Below are positions 1 to 8,096 of a stretch of DNA of 32,278 bases, one piece after another (position 1 is the first letter of the stretch; every line of letters starts with the position of its first letter). The notes below the pieces were generated by a model, which saw nothing but the letters and a program-made list of their open reading frames with translations, did not search any database and was not told where the DNA came from. The stretch is taken from the NCBI GenBank assembly GCA_004210805.1, contig SDXZ01000084.1:1-32278 (forward strand), read 5' to 3'. The stretch is from Acidovorax sp. (GTDB taxonomy: Bacteria; Pseudomonadota; Gammaproteobacteria; Burkholderiales; Burkholderiaceae_C). The translations under genes and the position numbers were made by a program.

Positions 1-786
1 AAGTGCGCCGAGAAAGCCTTTGGCACCAAGGCCAGCGGCGGCGGCATTCCGTACCCGCTGCTCATGATCGACACGGGCCACAACTTCCCCGAGGTGACGG
101 ACTTCCGCGACTTCCGCGCGAAGGAACTGGGCGCTGAACTTATCGTGCGCAACGTCGAGGATTCGATGGCCCGCGGCACCGTGCGCCTGGCGCACCCGGG
201 CGAGTCGCGCAACGTGCACCAGTCGGTCACGCTGCTCGAAGCCATCGAGGAATTCCGCTTTGACGCGCTGATCGGCGGGGCGCGCCGCGATGAGGAGAAG
301 GCCCGCGCCAAGGAGCGCATCTTCAGCCACCGCGACAGCTTCGGGCAGTGGCAGCCCAAGTCACAGCGCCCCGAACTGTGGACGCTGTTCAACACCCGCC
401 TGCAGCCCGGTGAGCACTTTCGCGTATTCCCCATCAGCAACTGGACCGAGCTGGATGTGTGGCAGTACATCGACCGCGAGCAGATCGGCCTGCCCAGCAT
501 CTACTACACGCACAAGCGCCAGGTGGTGGACCGCAAGGGCCTGTTGATGCCGGTGACCGAACTGACCCCGCCGCGTGACGGCGAAGTGGTGGAAACGCGC
601 GACGTGCGCTTTCGCACCGTGGGCGACATCACCTGCACTGCACCCGTGCAAAGCACGGCGGCCACGCCGGCCGAGATCGTCATCGAGACCCTGGCCGCCG
701 ACGTGAGCGAACGTGGCGCCACACGCATGGATGACAAGACCAGCGATGCCTCGATGGAAAAGCGCAAGAAAGACGGGTACTTCTGA
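1..786 (+). CDS. cysD: Sulfate adenylyltransferase subunit 2 (CysD), 5' end outside window
   Basis: Small, nucleotide-binding subunit of ATP sulfurylase. With CysN it makes adenosine 5'-phosphosulfate from sulfate and ATP in the cytoplasm, the first step of assimilatory sulfate reduction. The frame is open from base 1, giving 261 visible residues; the family is about 300, so roughly the first 40 residues, including the SGGKDS PP-loop, lie upstream. Family marks seen: LLMIDTGHNFPEVTDFRDF, then IGGARRDEEKARAKERIFS, the ELDVWQYI segment, and the typical C-terminal ending with SMEKRKKDGYF. The stop codon overlaps the cysN start by one base (TGATG at 784-788), so the two genes are translationally coupled. 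The product is not PAPS reductase (CysH), because the C-terminus is the CysD type. Confidence 0.96.
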   Translation, partial: KCAEKAFGTKASGGGIPYPLLMIDTGHNFPEVTDFRDFRAKELGAELIVRNVEDSMARGTVRLAHPGESRNVHQSVTLLEAIEEFRFDALIGGARRDEEKARAKERIFSHRDSFGQWQPKSQRPELWTLFNTRLQPGEHFRVFPISNWTELDVWQYIDREQIGLPSIYYTHKRQVVDRKGLLMPVTELTPPRDGEVVETRDVRFRTVGDITCTAPVQSTAATPAEIVIETLAADVSERGATRMDDKTSDASMEKRKKDGYF

Positions 787-2165
787 TGACAAACACTATC
801 AATTCAATAGCTACCAGCGCTTATCCATCAAGCGCTAGCGGCACAAATGACCATATTTCCGCCCTCAAGTTCATCACCTGCGGCTCGGTGGACGATGGCA
901 AAAGCACGCTGATCGGCCGCCTGCTGGTAGACAGCAAGGCCGTGCTGCAGGATCACCTGGCCGGCGTACAGCGCGGTGGCGAAACCGATCTGGCCCTGCT
1001 CACCGACGGCCTGAGCGCCGAGCGCGAGCAAGGCATCACCATCGATGTGGCCTACCGCTACTTCGCCACGGAAACGCGCAAGTTCATCATTGGCGACGCG
1101 CCCGGCCACGAGCAGTACACCCGCAACATGGTCACCGCCGCCAGCAGCGCTGACGCGGCTGTGGTGCTGGTCGATGCCACCAAGCTCGACTGGAAGAGCC
1201 CCAGCCTCGCGCTGCTGCCGCAAACCCGCCGCCACAGCCTGCTGGCCCACCTGCTGCGCGTGCATTCGCTGGTGTTCGCCGTCAACAAGCTCGACGCGGT
1301 GGAAGACCCAGCCCTCGCGTGGAAACACATCCAGGGCGCACTGGCCGCGTTTGCACAGGCGGCCGGCATCGCCGTGCGCGCAACGGTACCCGTGTCGGCC
1401 CTCAAGGGCTGGAACGTGGTGGATGCCCACCCCGGCTGGTGCGGCTACGAAGGCCCCACGCTGCTGCAGGTGCTGGAAGAGTTGCCCAACACGCCGGCTG
1501 ACACCGGCTTGCCCCTGGCCTTCCCCGTGCAGTGGGTCGAGAAATCCTCGTCCTCGTCGTCGGACACATCCCAGGGCCGCCGCGTGTTCTGGGGCCGTGT
1601 GGCTTCTGGCAACGTAGCGCCCGGCACCACGGTGCAGATCTTCCCCAGTGGCCAGCTCGCCGCCGTGGCCCAGGTGCTGGACCATGCCCGCCGGCCGAAG
1701 GATGTGCCTGCGGGTACCAGCGCCGGCATCATCCTCGACCGCGAGGTAGACGTTTCGCGCGGCGACTGGATCCTGGCCGCGCCTACGGCCGCAGCCGCCC
1801 CAGCTGCCGACGACGACTTTGGCGACACGCCTGCTGCCACAGCCGCCTGGCCTGCCAGCCGCGAGCTGCGCACCACCGTGGCCTGGATGGACGACGAGCC
1901 CCTGGTCGCCGGCCGCGTGTACTGGGCGCTGCACGGCCACCGCTGGGTCAAGGCCAAGGTCAAGGCGGTGGTGCACAAGCTCAACATCAACACACTGGCC
2001 GAAGAAGCTGCCACGCAGCTCGATCCCAACGCCATCGGCCATGTGGACTTGCTGCTGCAAGAGGCGATTCCGGCCGCGGCCTTCGGCAAAGCCCGCGTGC
2101 TCGGATCGCTGATCCTGGTGGACACCGCCAGCCACAAAACGGCGGGCGCCGTGCTGGTGAACTGA
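786..2165 (+). CDS. cysN: Sulfate adenylyltransferase subunit 1 (CysN), GTPase
   Basis: GTPase subunit of ATP sulfurylase; GTP hydrolysis drives APS formation with CysD. The protein has 459 residues, close to the 475 of E. coli CysN, and has no fused CysC kinase. GTPase motifs: P-loop GSVDDGKS at 33-40, REQGITIDVAYRYF (G2), DAPGHEQYTRN (G3) and VNKLDA (G4). An Ala/Pro/Asp-rich segment (about 336-357) interrupts the beta-barrel region. Oddity: codons 4-19 lie inside a dispersed palindromic repeat (795-843), so the Ser/Ala-rich N-terminal tail ahead of HISALKFITCGS is derived from the repeat. A later start would cut into the first beta strand only after residue 24, so the tail is dispensable for the fold. 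The start is fixed by the TGATG overlap with cysD, although GTP-binding function does not depend on it. Confidence 0.95.
   Translation: MTNTINSIATSAYPSSASGTNDHISALKFITCGSVDDGKSTLIGRLLVDSKAVLQDHLAGVQRGGETDLALLTDGLSAEREQGITIDVAYRYFATETRKFIIGDAPGHEQYTRNMVTAASSADAAVVLVDATKLDWKSPSLALLPQTRRHSLLAHLLRVHSLVFAVNKLDAVEDPALAWKHIQGALAAFAQAAGIAVRATVPVSALKGWNVVDAHPGWCGYEGPTLLQVLEELPNTPADTGLPLAFPVQWVEKSSSSSSDTSQGRRVFWGRVASGNVAPGTTVQIFPSGQLAAVAQVLDHARRPKDVPAGTSAGIILDREVDVSRGDWILAAPTAAAAPAADDDFGDTPAATAAWPASRELRTTVAWMDDEPLVAGRVYWALHGHRWVKAKVKAVVHKLNINTLAEEAATQLDPNAIGHVDLLLQEAIPAAAFGKARVLGSLILVDTASHKTAGAVLVN
795..843 (+). repeat. Dispersed palindromic element, family 1, copy A (inside cysN)
   Basis: The left part has the short CTAT/ATAG inverted pair (796-810). 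It is followed by arms AGCGCTT (816-822) and AAGCGCT (830-836) around the 7-base loop ATCCATC, then AGCGGC. The same architecture recurs at 7104, 9691 (opposite strand), 21414 and 29413. Here it is read through in frame as part of CysN. Confidence 0.85.
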
Positions 2166-2253
2166 AGCGTTTGGGGGCAGAGTGCGAAGCCCGCCCGGGC
2201 ACGCGTCATTCGGCCCCGCTTCTGATCCAAATCAGCCCCTGCCCACCCAGACA

Positions 2254-2271
2254 CCCCTCCCAAGAGAGGGG
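2254..2271. terminator. Short GC hairpin after cysN, possible terminator
   Basis: CCCCTC (2254-2259) pairs with GAGGGG (2266-2271) around a 6-base loop, about 90 bases after the cysN stop. No T-tract follows, so intrinsic termination is uncertain. The rest of 2166-2283 shows no gene. Confidence 0.3.
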
Positions 2272-2283
2272 CCCTGTAACCAA

Positions 2284-2323
2284 GGTCGGTGAAAGCTCTT
2301 AAAATTGAGGGTTTTCACCGACC
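2284..2323 (+). promoter_or_regulatory. Perfect 11-bp inverted repeat over the probable fdxA promoter
   Basis: GGTCGGTGAAA (2284-2294) and TTTCACCGACC (2313-2323) are exact reverse complements with 18 bases between them. The spacer holds TAAAAT (2300-2305), a reasonable -10 hexamer, and the right arm ends 15 bases before the fdxA ATG. This could be a protein operator flanking the promoter or an RNA hairpin in the leader. No clear Shine-Dalgarno lies between the arm and the ATG. Position and symmetry are seen directly; the regulatory role is inferred. Confidence 0.55.
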
Positions 2324-2338
2324 CACACAATTCCTGTC

Positions 2339-2668
2339 ATGACCCACGTCGTTTCCGAAAACTGCATCAAGTGCAAGTACACCGATTGTGTGGACGTGTG
2401 CCCCGTGGACTGCTTCCGCGAAGGCCCGAACATGCTCGTCATCGACCCCGATGAGTGCATCGACTGTGCCGTGTGCATCCCCGAGTGCCCGGCCAACGCC
2501 ATCTTTGCCGAAGAAGACCTGCCCGCAGACCAGATCGCCTTCATCAAGCTCAACGCCGAGCTGTCCTTTGCCGACGGCTGGAAGAGCATCACCAAGCGCA
2601 AGCCCGCCCTGCCCGATGCCGACGAATGGAATGGCAAGCCCGGCAAGGTCAGTGAACTGATCAAGTGA
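2339..2668 (+). CDS. fdxA: 7Fe-8S ferredoxin FdxA
   Basis: Small soluble electron carrier of 109 residues, the usual length of the Azotobacter FdI / FdxA type. The cysteines match the FdI pattern with an offset of one: C9, C17 and C50 for the [3Fe-4S] cluster, and C21, C40, C43 and C46 for the [4Fe-4S] cluster, with C12 and C25 as the conserved non-ligand cysteines. The C-terminal half ([18 protein letters not shown]) is the typical FdxA extension. A ferredoxin-NADP reductase gene follows on the same strand after about 260 bases of repeats, a likely redox partner. The family FNR partner also has roles in oxidative stress. Its promoter region carries an 11-bp perfect inverted repeat. Confidence 0.97.
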   Translation: MTHVVSENCIKCKYTDCVDVCPVDCFREGPNMLVIDPDECIDCAVCIPECPANAIFAEEDLPADQIAFIKLNAELSFADGWKSITKRKPALPDADEWNGKPGKVSELIK

Positions 2669-2671
2669 CCC

Positions 2672-2780
2672 GCGAGTGAGCTCCCTCCTGAGCCGCTTCG
2701 CGTCTCCTCCCCTGTGGGGGGACGCCACCGGTGGCCTGGCAAAGCCAGTTCCACGGTTGCACTGGCTTGGGGCAGGACCA
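2672..2780 (+). repeat. Dispersed two-hairpin repeat, family 2, copy 1
   Basis: Shares CCTGAGCCGCTTCGCGTCT (2687-2705) and GGGGGACGC with copies at 19597 and 20620. It has a C-run/G-run hairpin (CCCC TGT GGGG) followed by a second hairpin in which CTGGC and GCCAG pair around AAA, then TTGCACTGGC. It lies directly after the fdxA stop codon, on the same strand orientation as the other two copies. There is no open frame typical of a gene. Confidence 0.75.
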
Positions 2781-2821
2781 GTTTCACGCGACAACGCGCC
2801 CGCACACACGAAACCGTTCAC

Positions 2822-2865
2822 GCTGAGCCTGTCGAAGCGCGGCGCAAGGCTTCGACAGGCTCAGC
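2822..2865. repeat. 17-bp perfect inverted repeat (family 3)
   Basis: GCTGAGCCTGTCGAAGC (2822-2838) and its exact reverse complement (2849-2865) flank a 10-base loop. This type of palindrome is a common interspersed repeat in proteobacteria (from memory). A near-identical single arm occurs inside the FimV-like gene at 12136-12154. Between fdxA and the reductase it could act as a hairpin in the transcript. Confidence 0.8.
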
Positions 2866-2929
2866 CGGGATGTTTCTTGTTGGTTCAGCCCGCCTTGGCA
2901 TCCAACGCTGCGGGCAGGGCGTCACAGCC

Positions 2930-3985
2930 ATGATTCAAGAAACGGATGCCGTCGTCATCGGGGCCGGCCCCGTGGGCCTGTTCCAGGTTTTCCAGCTGGG
3001 CTTGCAGGGCATCACGGCCCACCTGATCGACGCCCTGCCCCATGCGGGCGGCCAGTGCGTCGAGCTGTACGGCGACAAACCCATCTACGACATCCCGGGC
3101 ATCCCGGTGTGCACCGGGAGCGAGCTGGCCGGTTTGCTGCTTCAGCAGATTGCGCCGTTCAAGCCCCACTGGCACCTGAACACGCTGGTGTCCGCACTCA
3201 CCGTGCACGCCGATGGGCGCCTGCTGGTCGAAACCTCGCAAGGTGCGCAGCTGCTGGCCCGCAGCGTGTTCATTGCGGCGGGCGTAGGCGCCTTTGTGCC
3301 GCGTGCGCTCAAGGTGGACGGCATCGAGCGATTTGTGGGCACCCAGGTCCACTACCAGAACCTGCCCTCCACGGCCAACGTGGCCGGGCGCCATGTGGTG
3401 GTGCACGGCGGCGACGAGCCCGCGGTGGCCCGCGCCGTGGAACTGGCCGAACAAGGCCAGGCCGCCCGCGTCAGCCTGCTGCACCGCCGCGATGTGTTCC
3501 AGGCCCCGGATGCCCTGCTGCAGCGCCTGCAGCAACTGCGCGATGCGGGCCGCATCCACGTCGAGGCCGCGCAGATCATCGGTATCGAAACCGCTGGTGA
3601 CCAACTGACCGCCTTGCAGGTGGTGGACGCCGATGGCAGCAGCCGCGCCCTGGCGCTGGACCTGCTGGTTGCCGTGCTGGGCATCTCGCCGCGCCTGGGG
3701 CCCATTGCCGACTGGGGCCTGGCGATGGACCGCAAGCAACTGGTGGTGGACACCGAGGCCTTCCGCACCAGCGTGCCCGGCATCTACGCCGTGGGCGACA
3801 TCAATACCTACCCCGGCAAACGCAAGCTCATCCTGTGCGGCTTTCATGAAGCGACGCTGGCAGCCTTTGGCGCGGCCGAGGCGCTCAAGGGCGACAAGGT
3901 GGCGCTGCAGTACACCACCACCAGCCCGCGGCTGCACCAGCTGCTGGGTGTGGCACCTGTGGCAGCCCCAGCAGCGGGCGCTTGA
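2930..3985 (+). CDS. Ferredoxin--NADP reductase, thioredoxin-reductase-like type
   Basis: FAD flavoprotein of 351 residues passing electrons between NADPH and ferredoxin. The N-terminal FAD motif GAGPVG is at 11-16, a GGQC segment follows near 47-50, and the second Rossmann motif is degenerate ([10 protein letters not shown]). The C-terminal FAD motif [20 protein letters not shown] (conserved GDI and the YPGK-L stretch) is typical of the YumC-type FNR. The redox-active CxxC of true thioredoxin reductases is absent, which argues for FNR. The ATG at 2930 starts exactly at the conserved ETDAVVIG strand; the open frame further upstream runs through repeat sequence and is not likely translated. 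The FdxA gene upstream is the natural partner. Confidence 0.92.
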   Translation: MIQETDAVVIGAGPVGLFQVFQLGLQGITAHLIDALPHAGGQCVELYGDKPIYDIPGIPVCTGSELAGLLLQQIAPFKPHWHLNTLVSALTVHADGRLLVETSQGAQLLARSVFIAAGVGAFVPRALKVDGIERFVGTQVHYQNLPSTANVAGRHVVVHGGDEPAVARAVELAEQGQAARVSLLHRRDVFQAPDALLQRLQQLRDAGRIHVEAAQIIGIETAGDQLTALQVVDADGSSRALALDLLVAVLGISPRLGPIADWGLAMDRKQLVVDTEAFRTSVPGIYAVGDINTYPGKRKLILCGFHEATLAAFGAAEALKGDKVALQYTTTSPRLHQLLGVAPVAAPAAGA

Positions 3986-4203
3986 GACCAGGCCCTTGCT
4001 CGCGGCTGGGGCACGTACTACTGTCGCCCCTGGCGCGGCGCAGTCAGAGCAATACTCCAGAGGGTTCACGAATGGCCGCCATCCGAGCGGCACCCATGGA
4101 GCGCACACCCCGCGATGCGCCCACAAAAAAGCACAAAATGTCCAATCGGCACGCGGGTGCCCGGCACGATGGCGTCTCCCTTCAACACGTTTCAGGAGCG
4201 CAC

Positions 4204-4563
4204 ATGAGCCCACACACCCTTCAATCCATCTGGGACACCTACACCGCGTCGTGGAAGGCCGATTCGGCCGCGGAGCGGACGGCACTCTTCACGGAGTCCC
4301 TCGACCCCGCCTGCACCTACAACGACCCGCTGGCCACGGCCCAGGGCTGGGACCAGCTGACCGCCTACGTGGACGACTTTCATCGCCAGGTGCCCGGCGG
4401 CCATTTTGTGACCCACTACTTTGCCAGCCACAACCAACAGAGCATCGCCAAATGGAACATGGTCGACGGCACCGGCCAGGTGATCGGCGAAGGCGTGAGC
4501 TACGGCCGGTACAACGACCGCAACCGGCTGGTGGCCATGACCGGCTTTTTTGAAACCCCTTGA
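4204..4563 (+). CDS. SnoaL/NTF2-like small protein
   Basis: 119-residue protein with the look of the NTF2-like superfamily fold. An N-terminal helix (IWDTYTASWKADSAAERTAL) is followed by LDPACTYNDPL, a pocket-region strand, and the final strands NRLVAMTGFF. These proteins bind or isomerise small ligands, but no specific reaction can be named. ATG 4204 is chosen because AGGAG (4194-4198) sits five bases upstream; the frame is open farther back but lacks similar support. The 3' end overlaps the start of the AraC-type regulator by 14 bases, so the two are probably co-translated and the regulator may sense a related ligand. Confidence 0.8.
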   Translation: MSPHTLQSIWDTYTASWKADSAAERTALFTESLDPACTYNDPLATAQGWDQLTAYVDDFHRQVPGGHFVTHYFASHNQQSIAKWNMVDGTGQVIGEGVSYGRYNDRNRLVAMTGFFETP

Positions 4564-5464
4564 TCGGACCAACACCACCGTGCTGTATCTCAGACAAATA
4601 CAGGAGGGCATCGATTTCATCGAAGCCCATCTGGAATCGGATATCGAGCTTGTCGATGTGGCACGGGCCGCGGGCATGAGCCAGTGGCACTTCCAGCGGA
4701 TCTTCAAGGCGCTGACCAGTGAGACCCTGAAGACCTACATCCGGTCGCGGCGGTTTGCGCGGGCGCTGGAGCAGCTGACCAGCACGCGGCTCCCGGTGCT
4801 GGACATCGCGCTGGCTGCAGGCTACGAAACGCAAGAGAGCTTCACCCGCGCTTTCAAGGACTGCTTTCGACTCACGCCATCGCAGTACCGCAAGATGGGC
4901 AACCGCTCGATGTTTGTGCGCAAGATCCGCATCGACGAAAGCTATCTCGCGCACATCCACAGCAACCTGTCGCTGGCGCCGGTCATCCAGCAGCGACCCG
5001 CCATGCAGATGGTCGGCATGCCTACCGACTACTACGGCATCGATTCGGAGAAGAACAACCTCGGCCAGAAGCTGCCGCCGCTGTGGGGCCAGTTTCTGCC
5101 CCGGCTGAGCGAGATTCAGAACGTGGTGCCCGGCACCTGCTATGGCGTGGTGGCACCCGCGGGGCCACACACCGAACAGCTGCGCTACCTGGCCTGCACC
5201 GAAGTGCGCGGCCCGGGCGCGCTGCCCGACGGCATGGTGGCGATGGAGCTGCCCGCAGCGACCTATGCACGCTTCACCCACCGGGGTGCTGCGCAAAATG
5301 TCGATGCCACGGTCAACTACATCTATTCGAGCTGGCTGCTGTCCTCCGGGCAGGCGCACACGCTGGGGCCGGATCTGGAGATCTACGACTCGCAGTACCA
5401 CCCGACGGCGGACACCTCGGTCATGCACTACGCGGTCCCCATCGCCGCCGCCACAGGCCGCTGA
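4550..5464 (+). CDS. AraC family regulator with GyrI-like effector domain
   Basis: Cytoplasmic transcription factor of about 304 residues. The N-terminal AraC DNA-binding domain has two helix-turn-helix units (about 33-53, DVARAAGMSQWHFQRIF, and 82-103, LDIALAAGYETQESFTRAF, ending SQYRKMG). The C-terminal GyrI-like ligand-binding domain spans about 148-300. The order (HTH first, effector domain second) is that of the Rob/SoxS-GyrI type. The first start in frame is TTG at 4550, overlapping the upstream gene by 14 bases. A GTG at 4580 would still keep the whole HTH and is an alternative, whereas the first ATG would destroy helix-turn-helix 1. The target genes are unknown. Confidence 0.87.
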   Translation: MKPLDRTNTTVLYLRQIQEGIDFIEAHLESDIELVDVARAAGMSQWHFQRIFKALTSETLKTYIRSRRFARALEQLTSTRLPVLDIALAAGYETQESFTRAFKDCFRLTPSQYRKMGNRSMFVRKIRIDESYLAHIHSNLSLAPVIQQRPAMQMVGMPTDYYGIDSEKNNLGQKLPPLWGQFLPRLSEIQNVVPGTCYGVVAPAGPHTEQLRYLACTEVRGPGALPDGMVAMELPAATYARFTHRGAAQNVDATVNYIYSSWLLSSGQAHTLGPDLEIYDSQYHPTADTSVMHYAVPIAAATGR

Positions 5465-5511
5465 ACACGCCCCACTACAATGCCCACCGCGCTCCTTTCT
5501 CGGAGCGCCAT

Positions 5512-5598
5512 CGCTAGGGGTGTCGTCACCGGGCCGCCGGAATCGACTGAGAGAGTCCCTTTGAACCTGATTGAGATCATCCTCGCGCAGGGAAGCAT
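5512..5598 (+). promoter_or_regulatory. TPP riboswitch (THI element) before cytX
   Basis: Carries the aptamer core in order: AGGGGTG (5516-5522), GACTGAGAGAGTCCCTTTGA (5545-5564), ACCTGATTGAGATCATCC, and CGCAGGGAAGC (5585-5595). Binding of thiamine pyrophosphate is expected to switch off the permease gene 170 bases downstream. A stem-loop with GCGCTCC/GGAGCGC (5489-5508) lies just before it, and TACAAT (5476-5481) is a possible -10. In the leader, TCAGCCC/GGGCTGA (5691-5709) forms a hairpin that could belong to the expression platform. Confidence 0.95.
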
Positions 5599-5766
5599 GT
5601 CTGTTTGGGCCGGACCTTGAGTGATCTTGGGCTGCGCCTTCAGGCCGCCGCCCTGCTCTGTTAAGGACTTATGCAAATCGGGATGTGACATCAGCCCGCC
5701 TGGGGCTGAGCCGCTGGCCTGAGCCTGTTTTGCGTAGGTCATGTCTGTACTGCACGGAGCCTGCCC

Positions 5767-7047
5767 ATGTCCTCATCCCCTGCCGCGCCCGCCGCCAACG
5801 AAGCGCTGGCCCCCGTATCCCCCGACCGCCGTGTCTTCCAGTGGCACGACCACGCCTCGCTCTGGTTCAGCCTGGGCGTGGGCCTGTTGGTCATGCAGGT
5901 GGGCGCGTACCTGATGCCTGCGTTGGGCACTCAGGAGGCGCTGATTGCCATCGTCTGCGGCTCCATCGTGGGCGCAGGCCTGCTGGGCTGGGTGGCCAAG
6001 ATCGGTTGCGACAGCGGCCTGGCCAGTGCCGGGCTGATGCACGCGGTGTATGGCCGCACATTTGCCAGCCTGCCGATCATCCTGAACATCGTGCAGCTGG
6101 TGGGCTGGGGCACGTTCGAGCTGGTGGTAATGCGCGACGCCACCGTGGCCATCGGCCAGCAGTCCGGCACCTTGGCCGGCGCCCACTGGCCCGTGCTGGC
6201 CACGCTGCTGTGGGGCGGCGTGGTGATGCTGCTCATCAGCGGATCGATGGTGCAGCTGGTGCGCAAGGTGATCGCCCGCGTGGCGCTGCCGCTGGTGGTG
6301 CTGTCGCTGCTGTGGCTGTCGTGGCAGTTTCTGTCGCTGGCGCAGGCTCAGGGTTTTGAAGCGCTGTGGACGCGCAAGGGCGAAGGCGGCATGGGCGTGT
6401 TGCCCGCGCTGGACCTGGTGATCGCGATGCCCATCTCTTGGCTGCCGCTGGTGGCCGACTACGCGCGCCACGGCAAGAACGGCGGCTCTGCATTGCGCGG
6501 CACCTGGCTGGGCTATGCGCTGGCCAACATGTGGTGCTACACGCTGGGCGTGCTGGTGGCCCTGACCTTGCCCAGCAAGGACCTGGTGCAGGCGCTGCTG
6601 CTGGCCCAGGGCGGGCTGATTGCGCTGTCACTGATCCTGATCGACGAAGTGGACAACGCCTATGGCGATGCGTACTCGGGCGCGGTGTCGGCCCACAGCC
6701 TGCTGCCCCGCTGGGGCGTGCGCAAATGGGGCCTGGCCATGGCCGCCGTGTGCACCGCGCTTGCGCTGGTGTTGCCCATCCACAGCTTGGAGCCGTTTTT
6801 GCTGCTGCTCAGCTCGGTGTTTGTGCCCCTCTTTGGCGTGATCCTGGGTCGGTTGGCGTTTGGAGCCAATGCGCCCGCTTTGCTGGCCGCGGCGCGCCGG
6901 GTCAATGCGGTTCCCGTGGCGATCTGGGTACTGGGCATTGCGGTGTACCACCTGGCACCCAAGGTGGTGCCCGGGGCGGGTTCGGCCTTGCCTGCGCTGG
7001 CGTTCAGCCTGGTGCTGGCCTGGGCCACGCACCCGCGCCGTGCCTGA
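5767..7047 (+). CDS. cytX: NCS1-family permease, putative hydroxymethylpyrimidine transporter CytX
   Basis: Inner-membrane permease of 426 residues with about twelve hydrophobic segments, belonging to the nucleobase-cation-symport 1 (cytosine/purine) family. Visible features: the N-terminal FQWHDHASLWFSLGVGLLV entry, the AIVCGSIVGAGLLG helix with glycine packing, and SWLPLVADYARHGK, typical of the CytX branch. The TPP riboswitch in its leader is strong context for import of a thiamine precursor, most likely 4-amino-5-hydroxymethyl-2-methylpyrimidine. That would supply HMP to ThiD, encoded convergently just downstream. ATG 5767 is supported by CGGAG (5755-5759) seven bases upstream. Substrate is inferred from context, not from sequence alone. 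Confidence 0.88.
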   Translation: MSSSPAAPAANEALAPVSPDRRVFQWHDHASLWFSLGVGLLVMQVGAYLMPALGTQEALIAIVCGSIVGAGLLGWVAKIGCDSGLASAGLMHAVYGRTFASLPIILNIVQLVGWGTFELVVMRDATVAIGQQSGTLAGAHWPVLATLLWGGVVMLLISGSMVQLVRKVIARVALPLVVLSLLWLSWQFLSLAQAQGFEALWTRKGEGGMGVLPALDLVIAMPISWLPLVADYARHGKNGGSALRGTWLGYALANMWCYTLGVLVALTLPSKDLVQALLLAQGGLIALSLILIDEVDNAYGDAYSGAVSAHSLLPRWGVRKWGLAMAAVCTALALVLPIHSLEPFLLLLSSVFVPLFGVILGRLAFGANAPALLAAARRVNAVPVAIWVLGIAVYHLAPKVVPGAGSALPALAFSLVLAWATHPRRA

Positions 7048-7103
7048 CGCCCCGCGGCGGCCGCCCAGGCCGCTGCAGCCTTGTGCAAGGCTTGCAGGCG
7101 TTT

Positions 7104-7152
7104 ACTATTATTTTTATAGCAACAAGCGCTTGACACACAAGCGCTAGCGGCC
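7104..7152 (+). repeat. Dispersed palindromic element, family 1, copy B
   Basis: ACTATTA...TATAGC, then arms AGCGCTTG (7125-7132) and CAAGCGCT (7138-7145), then AGCGGCC. It fills the gap between the convergent cytX and thiD stop codons and may form a bidirectional hairpin terminator there. Confidence 0.85.
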
Positions 7153-7168
7153 TAAAACACTCAAAAAA

Positions 7169-8023
7169 TCAACCCTGCACCACCACCTGGGCGACCGGGG
7201 CATAGCCGTGGTTCAGCGGGCCGTGCCCTTGGCCGGTGTGCACGTCGGCCCCCGCGGCGATGGCACCCAGGATGTAGTTGCGGGCGCGCTCCACCGCCTG
7301 CTGAAGCGGCAAGCCCAGCGCCAGGTGAGCGGCAATCGCGGACGACAGCGTGCAGCCCGTGCCATGGCCGTTGTGCGTGGCGATGCGCGGGGATTCGAGC
7401 CGCTGCAGCCCACCGCCGCGTGTGGCCAGCACATCCACCACCCAATGCCCTGGCAGGTGCCCCCCCTTGAGCAGCGCCGCGCGCGCGCCCAACGCGCACA
7501 GCGCCTGCGCGGCTTCGCCCAGCGTTTCCACGCCCTTGATGCTGCGGCCCAGCAGCCAGCCGGCTTCGTCCAGGTTGGGCGTGATCACCTCGGCCAGCGG
7601 AAACAGCTCTTGCACCAGCACGGCCACGGTCTCCTGTGCGATCAGCCGGTCGCCGCTGGTGGCCACCATCACCGGGTCCAGCACCACGTGCGGCAGCTGG
7701 TAGGTGCGGATGGCGTCGGCCACCACGCGCACCACCTCGGGCGAATGCAGCATGCCAATCTTGACGGCATCCACGCCGATGTCCTGCACCACGGCGTCGA
7801 TCTGGGCCTTGAGCATCTCGGGCGGAATGCCGTGGATGCCGGTGACTCCACAGGTGTTTTGCGCCGTGATGGCCGTGATGGCCGTCATGCCGTAGCAGCC
7901 CAGGGCGCTGAAGGTCTTGAGGTCGGCCTGGATGCCTGCCCCGCCGCCGCTGTCCGAGCCCGCAATAGAAAGCACGCGTGCGTAGCGCCGCACCGCGGCG
8001 GGCGCCTGAGTCGAAGATGTCAT
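7169..8023 (-). CDS. thiD: Hydroxymethylpyrimidine/phosphomethylpyrimidine kinase ThiD
   Basis: Ribokinase-fold kinase of 284 residues that phosphorylates HMP to HMP-P and then HMP-PP, the pyrimidine half of thiamine. Seen: the N-terminal GSDSGGGAGIQADLKTF substrate/nucleotide segment, AITAQNT, VVLDPVMVATSGDRL, ITPNLDEA, and the catalytic NGHGTGCTLSSAIAAHL anion-hole motif near the C-terminus. It is divergent from thiO and shares a 305-base intergenic region with it. The TPP aptamer in that region is on the other strand, so thiD itself has no visible riboswitch. No ThiE domain is fused to it. Confidence 0.96.
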   Translation of the reverse strand: MTSSTQAPAAVRRYARVLSIAGSDSGGGAGIQADLKTFSALGCYGMTAITAITAQNTCGVTGIHGIPPEMLKAQIDAVVQDIGVDAVKIGMLHSPEVVRVVADAIRTYQLPHVVLDPVMVATSGDRLIAQETVAVLVQELFPLAEVITPNLDEAGWLLGRSIKGVETLGEAAQALCALGARAALLKGGHLPGHWVVDVLATRGGGLQRLESPRIATHNGHGTGCTLSSAIAAHLALGLPLQQAVERARNYILGAIAAGADVHTGQGHGPLNHGYAPVAQVVVQG

Positions 8024-8096
8024 GGCAAAAATTATGGCCTATGCGCCAGGTCAAAAGGGCGCGGCGGGGTGATGTGCTGTAATTGATTTTTCGGAC

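Noticed and set aside
828..2135. Long minus-strand frames opposite cysN, and opposite the FNR (2885-4285)
   Set aside because: The sense strand holds complete, recognised proteins; the antisense products have no motifs.
2930..3985. Thioredoxin reductase
   Set aside because: The redox CxxC motif is missing and the [10 protein letters not shown]-terminal pattern is of the FNR type.
7169..8023. thiD as a target of the 8097 riboswitch
   Set aside because: The aptamer is on the opposite strand and does not lie in the thiD transcript.
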